Shown: positions 58,034-64,000 of the stretch, in pieces
Layout: each line of letters starts with the position of its first letter
Numbering within the stretch: position 1 is the stretch's first letter
NCBI GenBank assembly: GCA_963580455.1
Contig: OY756968.1
Coordinates: 6,733,544 to 6,797,543, forward strand
Source: Euonymus europaeus
Lineage: Eukaryota; Streptophyta; Magnoliopsida; Celastrales; Celastraceae
Length of the DNA stretch: 64,000 bases
Direction: 5' to 3'
Notes under the pieces: model-generated
What the model was told of the DNA's origin: nothing
The model's database searches: none
Seen by the model: only the letters and a program-made list of their open reading frames with translations
Program-made: the position numbers and the translations under genes

Positions 58034-59044
58034 GTCGTCATTTGAATTATAAAAGTGAGACAAAATGATCAATCAGGTAGATTTTTATAGTATTGGTTAG
58101 GTTTTTTCGCTGATATGACATTTATCCAAACAAATAATGCTTAAAATATGCTTATGTGTGGTAATATATATTTTTCCCGTTTTTGAAATAAAATAAATAT
58201 CTATTTATACAAGTAGAATTTAGGAAAAAAAATTAAAAAAAAAATCATTGAAAGTGGGTCTCTTCTCCACCAAAAACCTAAAAAATCATAATCTCTAAAG
58301 CCCCCTTTGAAATCTCCATAGTGTTAATTGCTTGGTGGGTTGCAGGAGAAGTGAAATCTCCCTAGAGTTGAAATCTCTACTTCTCCCTCATAATGGAAGG
58401 ATCGTCTTGTCTTCTTTGTTTGAGATGGTTGATTCCAAGAGCAGGGATGAGTATAATATAATTTCCAACAAGAGCGAGGGCCAATTTTCTTTGTAATTTC
58501 AACTAAAGATGGAAGGATGACTAGATGAATTTCGTCGGCGTCTTCAATAGAGGGAGCAGTGACAACAGGGATGAAGTGCATTAGGGTTCCTCATTTTTCT
58601 TAAAAAATATTAATGTTGAGAAAATTATTATATTTGCCACATCAATTTTTTCAAAATATTATACATTGACACATAGTTATTTATTGACTTGGATGTCTAA
58701 TAAACATGCCACATAAGCATATTTTGAGCAGTGTCCATTCTATAAATGCCACATCAGTAAGCTCCTTGACCGATACTGTACAAAATCTACAGAGGTGATC
58801 ATTTTGTCTCACTTTTATAATTCAAATGACGATAATGTCCGTTCTGGAAATGCCACATCAGTAAGCTCCTTGACCAGTATTGTACAAAATCTGCTGAGAT
58901 AATCATTTTGTCTCACTTTTATAATTCAAATGACGATAATGTCCGTTCTGGAAATGCCACATCAGTAAGCTCCTTGACCGATATTGTACAAAATCTGCTG
59001 AGATAATCATTTTGTCTCACTTTTATAATTCAAATGACGATAAT
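58034..59044. mobile_element. Foldback element with long inverted arms
   Basis: The left arm (about 58034-58161, starting GTCGTCATTTGAATTATAAA) is an imperfect reverse complement of 58709-58836, a match of about 130 bp. Landmarks shared by both arms are AAAAGTGAGACAAAATGATC, a GACATTTAT/GGCATTTAT phrase and CTTAAAATATGCTTATGTG/CTCAAAATATGCTTATGTG. The right arm's outer part has been amplified to three 104-bp copies. About 550 bp lie between the arms, with no transposase. Long arms suggest a Mutator-like or foldback non-autonomous element; no target duplication was found, so the limits are approximate. Confidence 0.65.
58733..59044. repeat. Three tandem 104-bp copies of the foldback arm
   Basis: Units start at 58733, 58837 and 58941 with GTCCATTC or GTCCGTTC and contain AATGCCACATCAGTAAGCTC. 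The second and third copies are closest to each other. The left arm at 58034 has a single copy. Confidence 0.92.
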
Positions 59045-60190
59045 TATGTGTGGTCAGTGCCCAGTGTGGAATTGAAATATTGAATAATGGATTAAGTGGT
59101 CAGTGCCCAATGAGTTAGGGTTGAGAGGCGATAGTGCGACATTGCAACTATGCCGTCTATGCTCCGCAAGACTCGACGCGATGGAGCCGAAGTTCGCCAA
59201 CAAATTCATAGTGGGTTATGGGTTGAGAGGCAATAGATATGGATTCAAGCTTAGAGAGAAGATGGATTCAAACTTAGAGAGAGACGGAGAGTTGGAGATT
59301 AGAGAAAGAAGTTTGTTTTGATGAAGAAAGAGAATAGGGGATGCAGATTTGGGTGTATTTATAGTATATGAAATAGGCTTGGAGAGATTGTGACTGTCTT
59401 GTTGAGTTGGAGAGTTGGACTTTTGGCCGTTGATGAAACAACGGCTCAATTTCAAGCTTCAACGATTGGCCTCAACTTTCATTTCCTGATTTTTCACCAT
59501 GGTTATGGTTCAGACTTCATAGACAGAGGACACAATAGAGTTGCAGTCTAGCTACGAGGCTGTGACACTGCCCAACATGCCTACGACCTACGGTCACGGT
59601 GAGAAGAATGGTCACCGACAAAGATGAGAGAATCATTTCTTCTTCTTTTTTTCTTTTCTGGCCTTTTGATTTTGCTCATTTTTTACTATACAATATACTT
59701 CCATAGAATCATATGTGTCATGTTTGAATATGTGAATTGAGTATTTGAATTATCAATTTGAATTGTGATTTGTCAATTTGATAGTTTGAGCTTGACTGGT
59801 GAAAGGGGGTTCAGGGTTGTGTACTTATGTATTTGTGATTTGTAAATTGTGATAAACTGATAAATGATAAGCAATTGAGTAGAATACAAAACTTGTTTAT
59901 GGACTGGAGTAATGATTGTGAATTAGGTGATTAAGAAAACGCTTGTTTTCAAAATTTAGCAAAGCAAAAATGCATCAATATATATAATATTTAAGTCATA
60001 CACTCGGGTCGAGCTTCGAGCCAGCCTGAACTCAGCCTAGAAGCTCGGGCCTCAACCCCAAAAATGGGGCCCAGGCCCAACCGAGGTATGAGATTGGGCT
60101 TCCAAGGCCCAATGCAACTTCGGGCCTAGGCCGAGCTTTGGCCCACGGGCTCGGGCTAGGTTTGGACCGGGTCATGACCCACTGGCCATT
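59045..60190. other. Non-coding; GC-rich word cluster at the right end
   Basis: The phrase GTGGTCAGTGCCCA occurs twice near 59050-59110. At 59998-60190 there is a dense set of GGGCCCAGGCCC, CGGGCCT and GCCCACGGGCTCGGGCT words, like subterminal repeats of non-autonomous hAT elements, but clear ends and target duplication were not seen. The short ORF at 59103-59321 has no signature. Confidence 0.35.
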
Positions 60191-60872
60191 TGAAGAGGCC
60201 TAGTCCAACCCATAAAGTCAATTGATAAGAGTATGCCAATATATGCGTAATTGGGTTTGTCTTCCCATTGTATATAACAAATGTTGGATGATAGAAGTCA
60301 CTCGGAGGATCTTCATGACATAGAGCCCATACAAATGATGTATGTAATCCTCTCGAGAGTTCGCTCCACATTTTTTTGTGCATTCGGTCTTCTCTGACAT
60401 CTGTCTTCAAGCCAATTCTTGACCTTCCTTGAGAGTGGTTTTGACATCTCGTCTTTCTTGGCATAGAGGACCTATTCCTCATGCCGATTAGGGATGAATT
60501 GTATCTTCTTCTACGAGACCTACCTGTGCTTCCACTCTCTTCCTCCCTAACACACTTAGGAGTAAACCTCTTGCCTTCTAGACCAATACTCTAGAATACA
60601 CTCTCCAGACGTTTGCCCTTCCTTCTTAAGGATTGCAACTTCTCCCTCAAGGATTTTATGTGTTCCTGTCATTGCTAGAGGTCTTCTTTAGCTTGGAGAA
60701 GGGCTTTATCTAACTCCTTTTCATTAGGAACTAGCCTTCCTTCTTCTCCATTTAGATTCCCTTGTAGTTTCTCGTCATCATTAGGAGGAGGATGTTCTTC
60801 CCGTTTTGATCCTTCTAGAACTTGAGACATGACTTTTGATAGAAACTCTTTGTTTCCCACAGACGGCGCCAT
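60191..60872 (-). pseudogene. Tat-like Ty3/gypsy gag fragment
   Basis: The minus-strand gag starts at the ATG at 60872, which overlaps the primer-binding site TGGCGCCGTCTGTGGGAA, the form common in Tat-lineage gypsy elements. The N-terminal part is acidic (NEKELDKALLQAKEDL) and is followed by stops. Another frame continues with HEDPPSDFYHPTFVIYNGKT and ITHILAYSYQLTLW, the conserved start of Ty3 gag. The remainder of gag and all of pol are absent. Confidence 0.7.
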
Positions 60873-60873
60873 T

Positions 60874-61290
60874 TGTCGTTGCAAAATTTGTACTAATGGA
60901 ATGAAATGGTTAAGTAAATAAAAGGTGTTTAAGGAATATACGTTGTTCAACAACTTGTCTATGTATGCAGAGTTTGATATTTTATTTATTAGTGATTGTC
61001 TATACAAATGTATGAGATTGATATATATTTATAGGCCTTGGGGGTTTGACAATTGATGTATTTATGCCAATCATTGAGACTATATAACCACCTTGGTAAC
61101 CTCCTAGCGTAATTGTTGTTGGATAACTGCTTCCTTCTGTTGTAACTGCTGTTGGATAACCTTTTCCTCCGATTGTAACCGTTGTTAGATAACTTTTGGA
61201 TGAAGGTTTGAAAACTGTCAATCTTTAGGAGCCATATTAACATATGGAAAGTAGTGTTATGCTCACACTGACATACAGAGGAGTGTAGTA
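60874..61290 (-). repeat. LTR belonging to the Tat-like fragment (outer limit uncertain)
   Basis: On the minus strand the LTR ends TTTTGCAACGACA two bases before the gag ATG. A TATA-like GTTATATAGT is near 61080. Within 61107-61195 a unit of about 30 bp (TGTAACNGCTGTTGGATAAC) is repeated three times. The outer boundary was not determined. Confidence 0.5.
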
Positions 61291-61642
61291 TTATGCTCCA
61301 AACTTTCTCTTATTTAAGGTGCGCCTTCTTTATTTCTAATAAAAAATGAAGTTTAGTATTCCATCGGTATATTTTCTCTTAAAGCTAGAAGCTGTGGAAA
61401 TAACTTTCTTGTGTCATAATATCTATATATTTTGTGTGCAAATATACCTCACTCTCATGCTTCACAGGCCAAGGATTTTTGTTGTCCAATATTGGCAGTG
61501 ACGGGGTTTCTCATACTTATTTAGATTCACTATAAGAATGACTTCTTGATAACAGATGAGCCCACCCAAATTAAAAAATTGATGAATTGAACTTAACACT
61601 GTAACAAGAAATGTGTACGAATCAATATATTCATTCGTAATA
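61291..61642 (+). other. Probably 5' LTR of the second copia element
   Basis: Sequence just left of the copia primer-binding site; it must contain the LTR end, but its start was not identified because the partner LTR lies beyond the window. Confidence 0.4.
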
Positions 61643-64000
61643 TGGTATCAAAGCCCTGATTCTCTCCTCATTTGATTTTCTTTTTCTACTCATATATTCT
61701 TATCTTTTCTTCTCCAATCATCCATGGAAAACTCCCAAGACGTCACGATCACATCCGTTGACCTTGCATCTTTCTCATCCTCGTTTTATGATCTCATGGG
61801 ATATGTAGATGGCACTTATCCATGTCTACTAGATACAAATCCTCAACATCATGTCTGGCAGCGTCAAGATATGTTGTTGTTTCTTGCCATTCAAACTGTT
61901 GTTAAAGGTTCTCCTGGACAATTAATCTCTAGGTGTCAAATGTCCCATGATGTTTGGACGACTCTCAATTCAACGTATGCCAACAAATCCAATACTCCTC
62001 TGGTGAGTCTTATCAATTCTCTCACAAAGGTCAGTCAAGAAAGCAAAATCATATCTGATTTCATGCAAATTGTTAAAGACATTATTGATGATCTTGCCAT
62101 GATTAGTGACCATCTAAGTGATGGAGAAGTCTTAGTGCACACTCTTAATGGTCTCACCATTGATTACAAGGAAATCAAAGGTTGCTCTACCAGAGACTCC
62201 CATTACCTTTAAAGAGTTGGTTGACGAACTTCTTGACTATGAGACTAGCATTAAACAATTGGATCCAATAAAAGAAAAACACTCCATCATTGCTCAATAT
62301 TCTCAAAAGAAAAACTATAGAAGAGGAAGATCCAACCATGGCAATTCAATATATCATGGTAGCAGTGGGGGTCAATATCGTGGCAATAACTTGAATCAAG
62401 TCTCACAAAATTTTCATGGAAATGTTGGTAATTATCATTGAGGCACTTGAGGACACTCATCTCCTTAGAGACAACCTGGTGGTGGAAATGGCTCATAGAA
62501 TAGGCCCGTCTGTCAACTATGTGACAAACCAGGTCATGTAGCTAAGTACTGCCACTCTAAATCTCCACGTTCTCCTTGGCAGCAAGCTAACTTCACAGCA
62601 TATGACACTCAAAGCATTCAACCTGGCTGGCTCATAGACTCTGGTGCTTCTCATCATGTCACCTCTGACTTATAGAATCTCGCCTCTCACTCCGAGTATG
62701 GTGGTACTGAGGAAATTGCTGCTGTCGGCAATGGTAAAAAATTACTCATGTGGGATCTACTGCTATTGCATCCTATAACCATACTTTCAAACTAAATAAC
62801 GTTTTGTGTGCTCCTCAAATTAATAAATAAATAAATAAATTGTCTGACTCTCAATTTTGCTTTCAAAATAATGCTTCAATTGAATTTTTCCCTAATTTTT
62901 TTCTTGTGAAGGATCGAATCATGGGGGCATCATTGGTGTGTCGCCGAAGTAATAGACATGTTTATGAGTGACCTATGTCAGTGAATCGCTATCTCTCACC
63001 AAATCAACCTACGCTCATGGCTGCTTCTACAACCACTTCCTCACCTATTTCTACTCAATTATGGCACTGGTGTCTTGGACATCCATCTTCTAGAACTCTT
63101 CATCAAATCATCAACAATCATGCCCTCCCTTTGTCTAAGTCTATGTCTAATTCTGTTGTTTGCAATTCTTGTCTCTGTAATAAACATCATAAACTTCCTT
63201 TTGGCGTCTCTTCAATTCAATGTTCTCGACCACTTGAGATTTTATTTATGGATGTTTGGGGGCCTACACCGCTCTTTTCGTTTGATAATTTTCGCTATTA
63301 TCTAATTTTTGTAGATTATTTTACAAAATATACATGGCTTTATCCTATGAAACAAAACTCGACATCTATTTTGTCTTTGCCAGATTTCAACCCCTAGTAG
63401 AACACTACTTCTCCACCAAAATACAAACTCTCTATACTGATAGAAGTGGGGAAGCAACAAAAGTCGACCATTCTCTTGTTCGAATAAGCATCCAACATCT
63501 TCATTCCCCACCTTACACTCTTGAACATGTGGCACGATAGAATGTAAATATCGTTATGTCGTAGAAACTGCTCTTACAATGCTTTATCATGGCACAATTC
63601 CTCTCAAATATTGGTCACTAGCCTTCCAAGCTGCCATGTACCTCATCAACCGTATGCCTTCCTCAGTCACTAAAAATAAATCTCCCTTCTCTCTTTTATT
63701 TAAACAACCACCAAACTATCACTCGCTCAAGGTTTATGGTTGCCTTTGCTACCCTTACAATACTCACAAGCTTGAACCTCGCTCTCATCTATGTGTTTTT
63801 GTTGGTTACTCAACAACTCACCATGCATATCTCTGTCTTGATCATCTCACCAACAAAATCTTCATCTTCAGGCATGTCCTTTTTGTGGAAGATAATTTTC
63901 CATTCTCTTGACTCCCTCACTCCAACTTGTCTTCCTTTCCAGTAAGCACTTGGCTTACTACACCAATACCCCACGAACACACAACATCCTTGCCTGCATC
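61643..64000 (+). mobile_element. Second Ty1/copia element, 5' part, disabled
   Basis: The primer-binding site TGGTATCAAAGC is at 61643. Gag starts at the ATG at 61724 (MENSQDVTITSVDLAS) and includes the copia gag region WTTLNSTYANKS. The zinc knuckle is CQLCDKPGHVAKYC (about 62512), and protease has GWLIDSGASHHVTSDL followed by a TAG (about 62630-62670). Integrase shows WHWCLGHPSSRTLHQI ... CNSC and FMDVWGPTP (about 63250), and a core where TDRSGEA stands in place of TDNGGEY (about 63430). A region matching the integrase C-terminus is at 63579-63911 (HKLEPRSHLCVFVGYS). Several stops and at least three frame breaks are visible. The element runs past the end of the window. Confidence 0.88.

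Noticed and set aside
58733..59044. Regular repeats that could suggest a CRISPR array
   Set aside because: Units are directly adjacent 104-bp tandem copies without unique spacers, in a plant genome, and match a transposon arm.

Overview
The window is nuclear DNA of a flowering plant, most likely a eudicot. It is AT-rich, its genes have many short introns, and it carries plant-type Ty1/copia, Ty3/gypsy, LINE, PIF/Harbinger and hAT sequences. The only confidently intact genes are a five-exon SmF gene (54146-56499, minus), a single-exon group S-like bZIP gene (18743-19165, minus) and a short single-exon gene of unrecognised family (39142-39474, minus). The last coding exon of another unrecognised gene lies at 273-387 (plus).

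Left part (1-18.7 kb): a decayed PIF/Harbinger ORF1; two related solo LTRs, one inserted in the other, each with a 5-bp target duplication (outer 3930-8331, inner 4309-6423); a broken gypsy element on the minus strand (11.56-13.98 kb); and featureless AT-rich sequence. Middle part (18.7-42.7 kb): the bZIP gene, then a 12-kb broken gene on the minus strand (21814-33937) whose exons match the KIAA0930/DUF2045 family. A Reina-like chromovirus (24445-29691) sits in one of its introns. A PIF/Harbinger element (31220-33770), itself carrying a hAT MITE (31239-31764), sits inside its first exon. Two small indels inferred from the reading frame and a missing internal block indicate a pseudogene. A LINE RNase H fragment lies at 39.8-40.6 kb.

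Right part (42.7-64 kb): a Tat-like gypsy 5' LTR and gag abut the 3' part of an NADPH-cytochrome P450 reductase gene. That gene part has lost several exons at a TGCA microhomology and is split by a young copia element (45072-51251), which is itself split by a solo LTR (45667-47024). A second solo-LTR-like element, the SmF gene, a 135-bp palindrome-rich tandem repeat, a foldback element with an expanded arm, another Tat-like gag fragment and the 5' part of a second copia element follow.

No operon-like or novel multi-gene system was found. The main interest is layered transposon insertion and the decay of two conserved plant genes, which can be dated relative to each other from target duplications and frame breaks. 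All family assignments come from reading translated sequence and from memory of the families; no database search was run.
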